Shown: positions 48,558-60,600, numbered from the stretch's first letter. The stretch: 64,000 bases of DNA from Pseudisothecium myosuroides (GCA_951799445.1 OX637295.1:7812001-7876000), one strand, 5' to 3'. Notes: generated by a model from the sequence alone, not told the origin. Numbers and translations: made by a program.

Positions 48558-51500
48558 ATGAGGGATATCATCGTACTTGACGACGACGATGAATTTACGG
48601 AGTCAAAGTCGCAAGCACAGCGTGGTCTCTCAGAAGTGCAGAAGTCTCGCATGATGCAACAGAAGCAGCTGGCGCTGGCACGGCTGCAAGCCAAGAAACT
48701 GCAACAAACGCAGCTTCCTGACAACACCACGGCACTACCACAACAGGCCAATCCGGCCCCAGCTGAGCTAGGAAGCAGATCATGGACTGGAGATTTCAAG
48801 GTGGTAGGGAGCACCAGTACGAGCGAGGGGTGGAGGGCAGGACCAACGTCAGACAGGTGGGAGCATTTTCGACTTCCGAATCAGGGATACCACGATCCTC
48901 CAAGCTCTGGACCGAGTTCCCATTCCACATCACGAAATGCTGATGTTCGATGGGACGACATAATCAATGATCCAAGTAGTCGTGCAAGCTCGGATGGAAG
49001 CACGAGGGTTGTACCCAACCGAAATCAGGCGTGCTGGGACGCAGATTTTGATCGGGATACACAGGATGCTTCAGGGTCATCAGGTTTCCAACAGAATTCG
49101 GCGCATGTGCCAACAGAGGTTGTAGGAGAATGGAAGTCGGTTCGGAAGAGACCAGCCCCTGGGAGCAGCTTTGGCATACAAATGACTGCGTCCTCCGGTC
49201 ACTTCAAACCTTCATCTGAGCTCGATGTCTGGCAGATATTTAAAAGTCCAAAGACATCACCAGATGTAACACGTTTCGAAAATCAAATTGCAGGTATCGA
49301 AATTGAATACAAATACGAGGATTGAAGGATTTTTTTGGCAGGTTTCAGGCAGATTGTTTCCCGTTTGGTGGATACATATAAACAGCCGTTTACTTGCTCT
49401 TCTGGATCTCCGATTTTCCACGTCTGATTTTCTCATGTGTCCTTATTATGCAGGATACGGTTCATCAAACTCCAATCGGTTTCAAGAACCTGGGTCACTG
49501 CAGCCGCCAATGCGCCGAACGGATCTGCCGAAGTCAAATGCCGTTACTGGTAAACTTTCAAACTCGATGCCTTCAGTTATATCTTGCACGACAAGAGTAG
49601 GCTGCACATCTATATGTTGGTACATTTTGGAGATGACGCTAGTTGAAGCACTCTCTTTAAAATTCAACTATAAAGTTCGCCTTCCATACATCACAGATGC
49701 ACAATCTCATTTCTGGACGATGTTGGTGGGTTGGTTTTAGAGGAGCCTCGGATTACATTGCCTACACCACTACCGAAGGAAAAGCCGGTTCCCTCTAAGC
49801 AGCAGATGGAAGTTTTGAAGGCTATTGCTCAGCAGAAGTCCGTCTTTGTTACTGGATCTGCCGGAACAGGGAAATCCTTCATTGTGGAGGATGCATTGCA
49901 GATACTACGTGGAATCCATGGAGAGGAGGCCGTCTTTGTGACTGCATCGACGGGATTAGCAGCATGTGCAATCGGAGGAACAACACTTCACTCATTTTCA
50001 GGAGTTGGAATCGGCGTTAATGAGACCAAAGAGCAACCTACAGAAAAGGTTAGCAGAGGAAATATCTATATTCGATGCTTTTGTTGAAGAAGTGGAACTG
50101 GCCCACTCATGCACATTACATGTTTTCCTATCACGCTAACCTTGAGGTCGTTTTTGTAACTTGTACGATTTTTTGGTTTTCATAATACTGAGGGCCTACA
50201 TCACAACGTTGAATTGAATGTTGACATGTATTCGCTGAGCTCTCGTTGTAGTTCATCCAAGCTCTTGCTGTTATGCCTTATTTCTGTCTACATTTTTAGT
50301 TTGGGCACTTCCTACGTAATTATGGTCTTCATCGTCCTGATTTACACTATTATGCTTGTGGTATTTTAAACTGACAATGATAAGTTCGTGCATGAAGATA
50401 AAGAAGAAGAGGGAAGTTAAGACTCGGTGGAATAAAGCACGGGCTCTTATCATCGATGAGATCAGTATGATAGATGGCGAACTTTTTGACAAGCTTGAAT
50501 ACATCGCAAGAAGTTTGAAGGGGAGGGCCAAAGGGCCAGGTCAGGTGTGGGGAGGTCTTCAGCTGATTGTCACTGGTGACTTCTTCCAGCTGGAACCTGT
50601 AAAGCCCAGTAATCCTCAGAAGTACTTCGCATTTCAGGCCGACTGCTGGCACAAAAGTTTTGACGTGCAAGTGGAGTTAACCCACGTTTTCCGGCAATCA
50701 GATATGGAGTTTGTGAATATGTTGAATGAGATCCGTCGTGGAGTATGTTCCTCTTCGACTCTACATCGTCTAATGCAATGCCAAGGCCCTTCAGAGGGTG
50801 CATCAAATGGGATTGAGATGACAAGATTGTATCCCCATCAAATGGATGTCCACCGGGAAAACGATCAAAACTTGAGATCCATAGGAGGAAATATGATCGT
50901 ATATAAAGCTAAAGATGAAGCTCACAGCGATTTTGCCCTAAGGCAATTGGATAACCTGCGAGCAGCTGCTGTACAATCTCTCTGTGTGGGAGCTCAGGTA
51001 TTTGTTATTTCTACAGCCCAGAACTGGTAGGCTGGTTGAACTCCAAATAGAGCGACTTTGGCATCAGTTCCAGATAGGAGGAGGAAAAGTCTGTTCTGTT
51101 TATGATGTTCCTAAGGGGGACATCCATCTCCAATGAGACTCTCAAATATACTATTCTTAGGGTTGAAGTCAGACCATCATAGATTTTCTCGATTTTAGAA
51201 TCATTGTCAGAAATGGGTATGCTCATCTTCGTCCAGACGTGGTCAAGAATATGAAGGGACTTTACGGGCTGTCCTATAGCAAATCTTATTTTCCAGTTCT
51301 TTGATTTCAAAAGTTACTGCACGCATGAAGAGTTGAATGTTTCCACATAACTGTGCAGGTGATACTCCTGAAGAATCTTGAGATGGGTGTTGGGCTTGTG
51401 AATGGAGCAAGGGGTGTAGTGGTTGGATTTTCTGTACCTGGTGATCCTGCAGCTGCTGAGTACCTGAGGTTTGCCAAATTAAGCGACCCGCCTGGCCAAT

Positions 51501-52097
51501 GGCCTATTATTCGCTTTGCTTGTGATGGTCTTGAGAGGTTGGTGGGGCCTGAAAGCTGGAGTGTCTTTGATGGTGACAAAGAAATTGCCAAGAGAGTTCA
51601 GGTCAGTGCCACAGCAGGGCATTTATGAGCTTCCCATTATTACTTCTTTCCGATTTACATATTTCGTCCAGGCGGATTGCTGTAACTTATATAATTATTC
51701 ATTTTGTACGCTCAGGACCGAATCGCTCAGGACTTATCATTTTCCAGCGTCTGGGGTGTTTTCGTCATTTGGGATTTTTTTATTACGCAGGACCTAGAAT
51801 TCAAAGCTGATTACCTGACCGTTATTATGTGTCTGTCCGCAGATACCCCTGATGCTGGGTTGGGCTCTCAGTGTACACAAGTGCCAAGGTATGACACTTG
51901 ACCGTGTGGAGACCAATCTCTCCAAGGCCTTCGGTCATGGCATGGTCTATGTGGCTCTTTCTCGCGTGAAGTCTCTTCAGGGCCTGCGTCTCGTTGGTTT
52001 CGATCCATCCAAGATCAAGGTTCTTCCTGTGGTAGCCAGATTCTACGAAGGGCTGAACAGGAGTACCGTATTGAACTATGAAATGGATGATTTTTGA
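48558..52097 (+). CDS. PIF1: PIF1-family 5'-3' DNA helicase
   Basis: Exons 48,558-49,293; 49,454-49,549; 49,741-50,048; 50,398-50,997; 51,359-51,601; 51,843-52,097 keep phase and give 745 codons plus stop. The first ~275 residues are low-complexity, with Gln-rich coiled-coil-like segments. The start MRDIIVLDDDDEF resembles a SUMO-interacting motif. The helicase core has Walker A GSAGTGKS (about 316-323), ASTGLAA, Walker B LIIDEISM, GDFFQL.P, LTHVFRQ, NGARGVVVGF, WALSVHKCQGMTLD and VYVALSRVKSLQGLRL, which is every PIF1 motif in order. PIF1 proteins unwind G-quadruplexes and R-loops and act in nuclear and organellar genome maintenance. Unlike Helitron RepHel proteins, it has no Rep domain. The start is the first ATG in the open frame. 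Exon 4's acceptor (50,397) is the least certain boundary. Confidence 0.92.
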
Positions 52098-52856
52098 TAG
52101 CACTTTGTATACTCAAGGCTTCTTTTAGCAACTATTGTAAATTATCTCAACGTCCTTCCGACTTAGATGTATCTAAAAAGACTTTGGAGCAGATCATCAG
52201 GCACATAGTTTCTTAACCCATTGTAAGGGCCAGGACACTTTGATCTCGAAGATCTTCCCAACGATTGTAGAGCTGACGAAAGCTATTAGATTTTGTACTG
52301 TCTCTTCGAGAGAAGTCGATTTTGATAGGTCACCACTCACCCGCATTCTGATTATGGATGAGTGTAATGAGCAGAACAGTGATCAGGACGAATCATATTG
52401 ATGCCCAATGTCTGTGTACACTACATTCGTTGCATTTCATTGTACTTTTTTCCGAATTGAGCAACAAACATAGCTGATAACAAGCAGCTGTTTCTTCAGT
52501 GTAAGGAAGGGAAGGCAAACTCATTCCCGTGGCTCTCAACTATTCGTAGTGATATCCACTACCGTGTAAGAGTATGTTCTTAATATGTTTTCAATTGGGC
52601 TCTCGTGGACAATGGCGATCGTTAAGTACCTTTGACTGTCATAGAAACTAGACTTTACAAGGAGTTAAAGTACTCAGTTATTACAGGTCAAGCATTTTGG
52701 ATGGTACTTGCATTGTAAGTGGGTGGCTTTTCTACCCACGAGTAAAGAACCCTACGGAAATCAATTTCCTACCTTACTCCTTGGTAGCACGTACAATTTA
52801 AATGCAGAGACAGTACGAAGGCAACTGGATTGTATCATAATATTATTATTTACAAG
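52098..52856. other. Convergent 3' intergenic region
   Basis: This separates the 3' ends of the PIF1 gene (plus) and the SIL1-like gene (minus). It holds both 3' UTRs; no gene or repeat was recognised. Confidence 0.5.
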
Positions 52857-55800
52857 TTACAATTCATCCCTGAAGCTGTCTGCGCTTGAAGGGTCCTTAG
52901 ACTTTGAGATGGAATCAACAACTTCCTGTCGCAAAACCTCTAAATCCCTGGCGAAATCCGCTTGGTCTTCATTCTCTTGCAACTCATGCAGTTGAAGCCT
53001 TAATTTCTCTAAGATGTCTGCTACTCTGCATTCTTTAACTAAAGTTTTCCGAACTGTATCACTAACTTCGCTAAGCGTCCTGACAGCCATCAATGCCTGC
53101 ACATCAGAAGCAGTCTTGTAATGAGCACTTAGGTTAAAGCCTGACCAGGAATCAAACAGTATACATATCTCTGGGAGGATGAAACAGCTTCCAAATAAAA
53201 TTCACACGGAAACAAAGCATAGTGGCATCAGTATAAACCCTAAATGACAAAAGGGCCCAAAAGTCGGTGTTTCTTTATCTACGGGAGTTGCAATAAGTTA
53301 TTTAGGAAGCTTCAAGAAAGGTAGAAAAATATAACAATTGAAAGAAGAAACCATGTCCTAACTTTTTCAATGGTGGAAAGGACTTATGCAGCTTTCGAAG
53401 AGGATTTTCTATTTCTACTTCAGGCACAAAGGGGTTGAAAAAGCAGAAGCTGACCTTCTCTTGAGTATCCATATCTGAAGCTTCCATCAAATTCACAACA
53501 GCTTTCAGAATTCTTTCATTGAACAAATTCACCGAGTCGGGAACAGTTGTTGACTTCTTTATAACGGCATCGAGCTGTCCTCCACGCAAATGCCGACTCT
53601 GCTCAGCCAAATCCGCTAGCAAAAACAGTGATTTCCTCCGCAGTCGAAGATCCACAGACGATGCTACAAATAGTCTCTGCAGTTCCAAAGTTGCTCGTCA
53701 AAAAACTGAGCCTCATGCTTATTACTAAATCTTTCTTCGAAACTCTAGACTTCAGGATTCACATGCCTCAGATAAGGTGCTGCAGGTACCCAGAAACGTC
53801 AAGGACCTGGATGCGAAAGTCATGGCCAGTCAAATTTGAACTTTGAATTTTTCCAGAATTTGCAGTTCGTATCCTTTAGAGGGTAAAAGTGAGCAAGCAA
53901 ACAACAACCCGCAAAGTAGAGTATGGCATCCTATCCTTGCGAGACAAAGGGGTGTGTTTCGAAATTTTACCTCCAATAGCCCAGCGCCGCCCTCGAAGTA
54001 AAACTCTTCCTGTGCTAGAGGGAAGTTGCGGATCACAGCTGATACAGCATACAATGCTTTCACAGCCTCCTCAGAAGAGCTTGATTCCACCATCTCCATC
54101 AACCTTGGCAACCCTTTGTACTGCAAAATCTGCAATACCGAAGCAGGATGTCATTATAAATCCGAGAAACTCCAATGCTTCGAAGCTAGTCTCAAATTTG
54201 TCCCAATTTTACTTTTGGCAGATTCCTGAATTCTGCAGATCATAAGAACGCTACCAGACCTGTTTTTGTACAACCAAGTTGTTTTGACAAGCCTTTCCAA
54301 GTACCCAAGCCGCGGTTGTACGAAGCTCCTCCTCAGGACTGTCCAACTCCGCAATGATAGGCTGTAACCCACCGAGCTTGTCCAAATCTGCCACGTCTTC
54401 ACCCACGGAGGTTGGTACCGCGGATGCTGTTCACTTATACAACAAAATCCTACAAGTTCTGACTTGGAAACACGGGGGTCAAGAAGCTCATGAACCCTAA
54501 AAGATCAAGGATTCATGGTTTCAAAAATGACCATGATTTGATTGATCATACTGTGAAAAATACAATTCCCATATGAAGCCAAATTTCATGTCCTTAAAAT
54601 TAGTGAAGAACATTGCATCTATAGATCAATAAAAAAATTTTAAAAAACCAAAAATTCCCTGTATGGCCTACTTGAAACCGCTAAGAAAACATGAGGTTCA
54701 ATGTGGTCCTTTAGGGGTTAAGGTCATACAAACTCACCATTAGCATTGTCAATTGGCTCCACCAGAATAAGCAACTCTTGAAGTGCTCGTTGTCGATCTT
54801 CGGTTGAAAGTGTTGAGTTATGAAGATCTGCGATTGCTATTTTCATAAGCTCCGCATCAGAGGGTACGTGTAGTCTCTCCATCAATTCCTGAACGCACAT
54901 CAAGCACTGGTTCATTAGCAATAATCTTCCAGGGGATCTAAGATGACATGTTCCAGAATCCGCTAACCTTGTCGAAGTTGTGACATGTCAAAAATTGAAC
55001 CTCAAAACACACGAGGTCAGATCGTTAAATACTTGACTGCAAATATGCGCCAAGTTGAAAATGGCCTTGACATAAACTCAAAAAATGAATTGCCGTAGCA
55101 TTGAAAATCTAAGATAGAGACCTTAATATCTTTACGCCGATTCTCCAATTCCTCTGGAGACAATCGATTCGCAACTTTTGCTGCCACCTTCAGCTTCTCT
55201 GGATCTGAATGCCCTGTTGCAACAACACCATAGCACCCTCAGTTTCGCATGCTCGATTGAATCCACGAAGCTCACAAAATCCAGCCGAATTCGTTAACTC
55301 TTGAGAGATAAGTCCCATACACACAATCAATCCTATAATGACCGAATATACTACACGAGGGCCTCTATCTGGAGGAAAAAAAGACAATCTAGTGGCCTAC
55401 ACATGCGCAAACAACCAGTCCAAAGATTTCTATAGCTGGACACACGTACCCCATCAAACCAAAAAGCACGATATGAAAGCACGCTACACAGCTACTAAAT
55501 CATGACCCGATCACTGCTACTTATAAAAAGAGTAAGATTTTCAAGGAGTCAGAAAATCAACGAGAGCATCATATGTGAGCGGCATTCAAGAGGTGCAGAT
55601 TCGTCGGCATACCAATTGCCCAATGAAGAATGGACTCCATGGAACTGAATTCCTGGTCAGCTTCTGCCTGATCAACAAGAGCAATTTCCTCCTGCTGTTG
55701 CTCAAGTTCATCGACATCCATTGTTGTCACCCACGCTACGCCACCCGAGGTCATGTTGATGGATTCCAGGTCGGAATTTTCCGACAATGGAGCCACCATC

Positions 55801-55874
55801 ACAATCAACGCCAAAACACACACCACTGCGAGCGACAACCTTACACAACGCGCATTCCTCTCAACCTTCCCCAT
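52857..55874 (-). CDS. SIL1-like ER Hsp70 nucleotide exchange factor (Fes1/HspBP1 family)
   Basis: Exons in transcript order: 55,874-55,613; 55,213-55,122; 54,888-54,738; 54,396-54,260; 54,129-53,971; 53,676-53,455; 53,096-52,857. They join in phase to 420 codons plus stop. An N-terminal signal peptide (RLSLAVVCVLALIVMVAPL) comes before the Fes1 block (HWAIG, GHSDPEKLK, ELMERLHVPSDAELMKIAI, RQRALQELLILVEPIDNAN). Armadillo-like repeats follow (GGLQPIIAELDS, TTAAWVLGKACQNN, SSSEEAVKALYAVSAVIRN, RRKSLFLLADLAEQ). The last residues are RDEL, a KDEL-type retention signal. This predicts an ER-lumen protein that releases ADP from BiP, as SIL1 does; plant SIL1-like proteins such as Arabidopsis At3g51980 appear closest. 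The gene looks intact. The intron between exons 3 and 4 carries a TTAA MITE. Confidence 0.9.
54495..54717. mobile_element. TTAA-family MITE in SIL1-like intron
   Basis: The right end reads GGTCCTTTAGGGG followed by TTAA (54,718-54,721), an exact match to the family terminus. The left end is degenerate, CCCTAAAAGATC after TGAA (54,491-54,494). At 223 bp it would fill most of the intron 54,397-54,737 without touching splice sites. The left boundary is less secure than the right. Confidence 0.6.
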
Positions 55875-57650
55875 GTCTACAACAAAGTTATATACCAAAC
55901 CTTTTCCTACACCGAAACAAGAATCGGCCCCAAAATCCTAAATCTCAATACTCAACAATCTCACTGAGACGATCGCTTGGTGCCTAATCTACAAACCCTC
56001 GGAATCAGAAGAAGATAAATACCAGTCCCTGACCTCAAGGAAGCGCGATGATGAAAGAGGCCAAATAGGGTTTCTCTGAATTGAAACGCTACAAAATCTT
56101 TTTATCTATATACCAGGAAACTCAAATATTGCTGATCGTTGATGAATCTTAGAAAGGAAGTAAAACCCAAACAAAGGAGACGCTACTAGTTCGATTCTCG
56201 CCTTCACTAGACCTCTTATCCTTCTTCTGTCTGTCCGAAACCTTCAGCGATTCATGGAAACCACAGAAATTCACTCACAAGCCCTAAAATCGGCCCTGAC
56301 AATTCACGAGCGCATCGAGAGAAGCCGAAACTGTCAATGCAATTGCCGCACTCACTGCGATGGAATTGCTGCCCAAAATCACGTTGCAATAGAAATTTGA
56401 ATCTTGGGGAAGTTCGAAAATTCGAAGCTGAAGAAGCTCAGAACAGGGGAAAGAAGACCCGGTGGTTTTTAGGTCTACCCGATGAAACGAAGGGCGACTG
56501 TTTTTGAGACGTGCCCGGTGACCCTGTGATTCGCAGGGTTATCCGATGTGGAGAGCTACTATTGGCTGTATGCGTCACTTGTTAGTCATCGCCAAAGGTG
56601 GAGGTGAGCCTCGCCTTTTTTCAATTTTTTTTTTATAATTGATCGCTTGATTTAAAAAAATTTATTGGCTTTCGACTGTCACCTTAGAAAAAGTTAATAC
56701 TTTTCATTGATGTGGTACATAAAATTTGGTTCTAAACAATTAAAAAAACCCTATTTTGTTCTTTGAATATATCAAAAAAATTTAAAAGTGAAACATGCAA
56801 CTGCAAGAAGATGCATACTATTTATGTAGTTTTGAGACAACTTTCATGGATTTTTTGGAGTACATCAAAAGTAGATTTTTTTTCTTAAATATGGATAAGG
56901 TTGAAACCTTTAAGAAGAATTTATACTTGGAAGATTATGCATAGAATATTTATTGAAGTTGGAGAACTGAAAAAATACAAAATTTCAAGAAATGGGTGTT
57001 TGACATTCTAATTTTTTAAACATGGTAAAATAATAAAAAAACATGAAATCAATTTTTTGGAATGAGTGACAATTTTATGAAATGATTATGCACCAAAGTA
57101 ATCACCAAAATATTTTATCCCATGTGCGCATAGGATGATAGATGTTGAAGGGACCTTAAATTGCTAACCACTTTATACAATTTAGAATTTATTTATTTTT
57201 ATATTCTTTTTTACAATTGTTGAAAATTTATCATAGAAACATCCATTATAAATTTTAGCTTCAAATTCTCAATATGGGTACTCAATATTGTGCTACCAAC
57301 CCCTAAAACCTCAAGTGTGACATATTAATAAATAAATAAATTCAAAATTAGATTAATTTGAGTGAATTAAAATATTAAAATAAAATAATATGGTTATATC
57401 TATCTGTAGTATGAATTTCCTCAATATTGGACAATTACTTTTCAAGTGATTTTTGAAAAACAATATGGTATGCAAAAGGCAACTACAAATTGCATATACC
57501 TTTATTGCAATCATTAAATACATGTTTGATAAAGTGATCAACTAATAAAGAAGAATAAAATGCATATTCTTCACTATAAATGTAGAATAACACATTTTCA
57601 ATGGATTTAAATTTAAATTTGAAGTTTTGAATAAAATAACATAATAATTA
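55875..57650. other. SIL1-like upstream region grading into AT-rich spacer
   Basis: 55,875 to about 56,500 is the likely 5' leader and promoter (balanced composition). No motif could be assigned. 56,600-57,650 is AT-rich with no gene or defined repeat. Confidence 0.45.
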
Positions 57651-58164
57651 TTCCCTTTGTTCTACTAAAAACTCTAAATCAGACACAATTTGTATCCCAC
57701 TAAAAAACTCCGTTTACTGATTTAGATTTAGGAGCATTCCTCTCCTAGCAAGCTTGGCCTTGTCCATATGAGGCATCTTGTACTTGCTGCTTCTTCAGAC
57801 AATAGTGTTGACAATGGGTTAGGTGACTACTTGGATGCTATGAAGATTTGTTCATGAAGTGGTCCAAGTTTCCTTAATGCGGGTATTTAGGTTGTGGCAA
57901 ATAATTCTAGAATCTCATTGTTGCCACCAACCTTTAAATCATCAAGAATGACAAGCCAACAACATTCACAAACTATACTCAAACATGATACTTTTTGCAT
58001 GGATTTTGGGTGCCTAAATGATGTCGCCTAAGCTGGAGATTTTGCATAGATATGAGGGATGGATTATTGGTTTTTGATTGCATGTATCATTGGCACAAAG
58101 ACTAAAAATACAGTTAATCCCTTGTGGAAAAAGTTTTTGGAGGTTTTTAGTGAGACAAAGCGAG
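57651..58164. mobile_element. Mariner/Stowaway-like element, second copy
   Basis: Related along its length to 14,550-15,120 (shared: CAAGCTTGGCCTTG.CCATATGAG, AAATCATCAAGAATGA, GCATGGATTTTGGGTGCC). The ends TTCCCTTTGTTCTACTAAAA and its counterpart CTCGCTTTGTCTCACTAAAA (read inward) have drifted. TA lies on each side (57,649-57,650 and 58,165-58,166). It is older than the 14,550 copy, judged by end divergence. Confidence 0.75.
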
Positions 58165-58176
58165 TATGTAAAAAGA

Positions 58177-58431
58177 CATTAGAGGAGATCTGAGCCTCTG
58201 GAAGACTGTTTCAGGGCTGTTCCCAATGCTGGGAACCAGCCCTTGCTGTCAGAATTTTTTTTATTAAAATGTTAAAAGAATACTAAAAAAAAGAAAAAAG
58301 AAAAAAAGAAAAAATGACGTAGCAGTCGCTTGACACGTCAAACTAGCCATTTGGCAGCGTCCCAGCATTCCTGTAGAGTTCCCACAGTCCGGGAACTCAC
58401 AGTCTCTTAGAAGCCCAAATCTCCTCTAATG
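58177..58431. mobile_element. Unclassified TIR MITE, 255 bp
   Basis: The ends CATTAGAGGAGATCTGAG and, read inward from the right, CATTAGAGGAGATTTGGG extend with mismatches for about 32 bp to ..GACTGT. The centre has further inverted words (CTGGGAACC near 58,234 against AGTTCCCAC near 58,376). No clear target duplication was found, so the superfamily is open. Confidence 0.6.
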
Positions 58432-59092
58432 CAAGAATGTGAAATCACAATAAAGGTACCTTCGACTTTCTCACAAGTTACTAAGCAAGGCTTTCCTCAA
58501 ACCAAGACCTCAACTCTCAAGAGAGCAAAGACATGGAAATAAATTAATTAAGAATTCATTCATTTTTGCCAACTATTTGACAAATGGAATCCAAAATATT
58601 TTCAATGAATATTTAACATGTGTAAACAAGTGTTATATTTGAAAATGAAGAAGGTTTTTAGTATGGATTTCCATCATTCATTCAAGCATTTAATTTCAAA
58701 TTCATATTGTCAAGATTCAATTGAATGTGATCATTTGTGATTCTCAATCTCTAGTCAAAGCTAGTCAAAGCTATTAGCAATTTCCCTTCCATCATGTACC
58801 ACCTTCAACTTTATACTCTAGGTTACAATGTATATGGGAAAAAATAATTATTTCTTTTTTAATGTATTTTTCATCCATTTTCTAACATTTTTTCAAAAAC
58901 TTGCAAGTTTTCTTCTAAAAGTTTTGAAAGACAAATCTTCACATAGGGAAGGGCCAAACAAATAAAAGATAAATTTGCTATTGGAATGAATAGAAGTTTG
59001 CTCTAAAATTTGGGAAGATGGATTCAAATGAGTGAACTAAAAGATCCTATACTTGGGCATATTAAATAAATAAATAAATAAAGATGAAGATT
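58432..59092. other. AT-rich spacer
   Basis: No gene was seen. A TAAA-type microsatellite run (AAATAAATAAATAAATAAA) lies at about 59,063-59,081, just before the CACTA MITE. Confidence 0.45.
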
Positions 59093-59256
59093 CACTAGAA
59101 GAAATCTGCGTTTGCCTCAACAAAATCCACATGACGTGTTTGTTGAAGCAAACGCAAAATCTGCGTTTCTCTTCGTTTTTCAACGCAGATTTTGCATTTG
59201 CCTCAACAAACACATCATGTAGATTTTGTTGAGGCAAACCTAAACTTCTTCTAGTG
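59093..59256. mobile_element. CACTA-type MITE, 164 bp
   Basis: The ends are CACTAGAAGAAATCTGCG and, at the right, CTTCTTCTAGTG, with ATT on both sides (59,090-59,092 and 59,257-59,259). The inner arms carry GTTTGCCTCAACAAA-type words facing each other, plus smaller nested palindromes around GCAGATTTTGC. Confidence 0.85.
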
Positions 59257-60600
59257 ATTTCAGCCTTAATTTAGATAAGAGTACTTTGAAGCAATGTGGG
59301 CCTCAAAACACTCCAGAATTTTAAAAAGCAAGGATCAAATGATCAAATTTTGAACAATGAATGAATGCAAACATGTCCCAAATACATAATTTCTTTTTCT
59401 TATATTATACTCTGTAGTAGTTGCCTATAGGGTCATTGCAAGAAAGAGTGGTACTAGGTATTTGTCACAGACAAAGTATTTCAATTTTTGTTTGCAATAA
59501 CTTTTGCAGCTTAACTTGCATGAATTTGAAATTTTTATTGAAGATGTCTGTCTTGAGTGTCATTATATCTTATATTTTTTAGAAACTAAAAAAAATCATT
59601 TTTAATTTAAAAATCAATTAATTTAATATGTCACATTTTGAGTTTTAAGGGTTTTGAGTACTATGGAGTCCCCAAATTTAATGATTTAGATCTAAAATTT
59701 CTATAGTCTATTTTCATAGTAGGAACTCATGTTTCTACCGAGGGGCATTTAAAAATGTTTTATTTTATGTTGTCTACATCCCTTGCGCGCAGTTTCGAAC
59801 AGTGAAAATGGTTCCAAGATCCTTTTTTTGTTGAAATCTCTTTATCATAAAGTCTTCCCAGATGGCCTATTTTTAATTTCTTTGAAAATGATTTTTCCTA
59901 TTTTTTACAAATTAAAACGTCAAAGTATGTATTTTCTTTGAAATTTTAGCTCACACTTTTTTGTGAATAACTTTTGACCTAGATTTTTTTTAGGTCTGAA
60001 ATTTTGGTGATATGCTATTTTTAGTATTATACTAATTATCTTTATTTTATTTTATTTTTAAAAATTCACATGCAAAAAGTTCATAGTACTGGAGTACTAG
60101 CCGAAAATAGCCAAAGTGGAACAAAAACGGACACTCTTTCTTGCAATGACCATATAATATATATAACCAATATGAATTTTTAAAATTTTGATTTTCAATT
60201 ATTCAATAGTGCAAAGGTTACAAGTATGTTTCACCTCAAAAATAATTTTTTTAAATTTTAAAATGACCTTCAAAAAGTGAATAAGATAAAAATTCTTTTA
60301 AAAATCACTATCACTAAAATTTAACATTTTGAACTAAGATGAAAAAAAACCTTATAAAGATTCCAAATATTCAATCTACAATTGATTTTGGAAGGAATTT
60401 TTTGTTAAAAATTCTATTGATGAATATTAACTTTCTAATAATACATCCAACTCTATGAAAATGATTTTTAGATCATACTTTGCTGCATTTGTTTAGATTT
60501 TACAATTAAAATATATTCCAAAGGTGGATTTTATAATACATCTTTATCAGTTTGGAAACTTGATTTACCCCTAATTCTTAAGAGAAAAATATAGAATCTC
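59257..60600 (-). repeat. Diverged inverted copy of the 62,369-62,933 TTAA element, split by an insertion
   Basis: Read in reverse, this matches 62,369-62,933: GAACAATGAATGAA (59,332) against TTCATTCATTGTTC (62,891), ATTCAATCTACAATTGATTT (60,371) against its counterpart near 62,575, and a degenerate end near 60,565 (GATTTACCCC). Between the two halves sits the complete element 59,431-60,151. The far terminus near 59,280 is no longer recognisable. Confidence 0.55.
59431..60151. mobile_element. Non-autonomous transposon with perfect 20-bp TIRs
   Basis: The terminal repeats GGTCATTGCAAGAAAGAGTG are identical at both ends (59,431-59,450 and, in reverse, 60,132-60,151). At 721 bp it has no coding region. 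The flanks read CTATAG and ATATAA, so a TA or TATA target is possible. Relatives lie at 3,753-4,627 and 32,524-32,880. The superfamily is not identified. Confidence 0.8.

Noticed and set aside
48558..52097. Helitron RepHel origin for the PIF1 helicase
   Set aside because: There is no Rep (HUH) domain upstream, the gene has six introns and a host-like structure, and no Helitron CTRR end was noted nearby.
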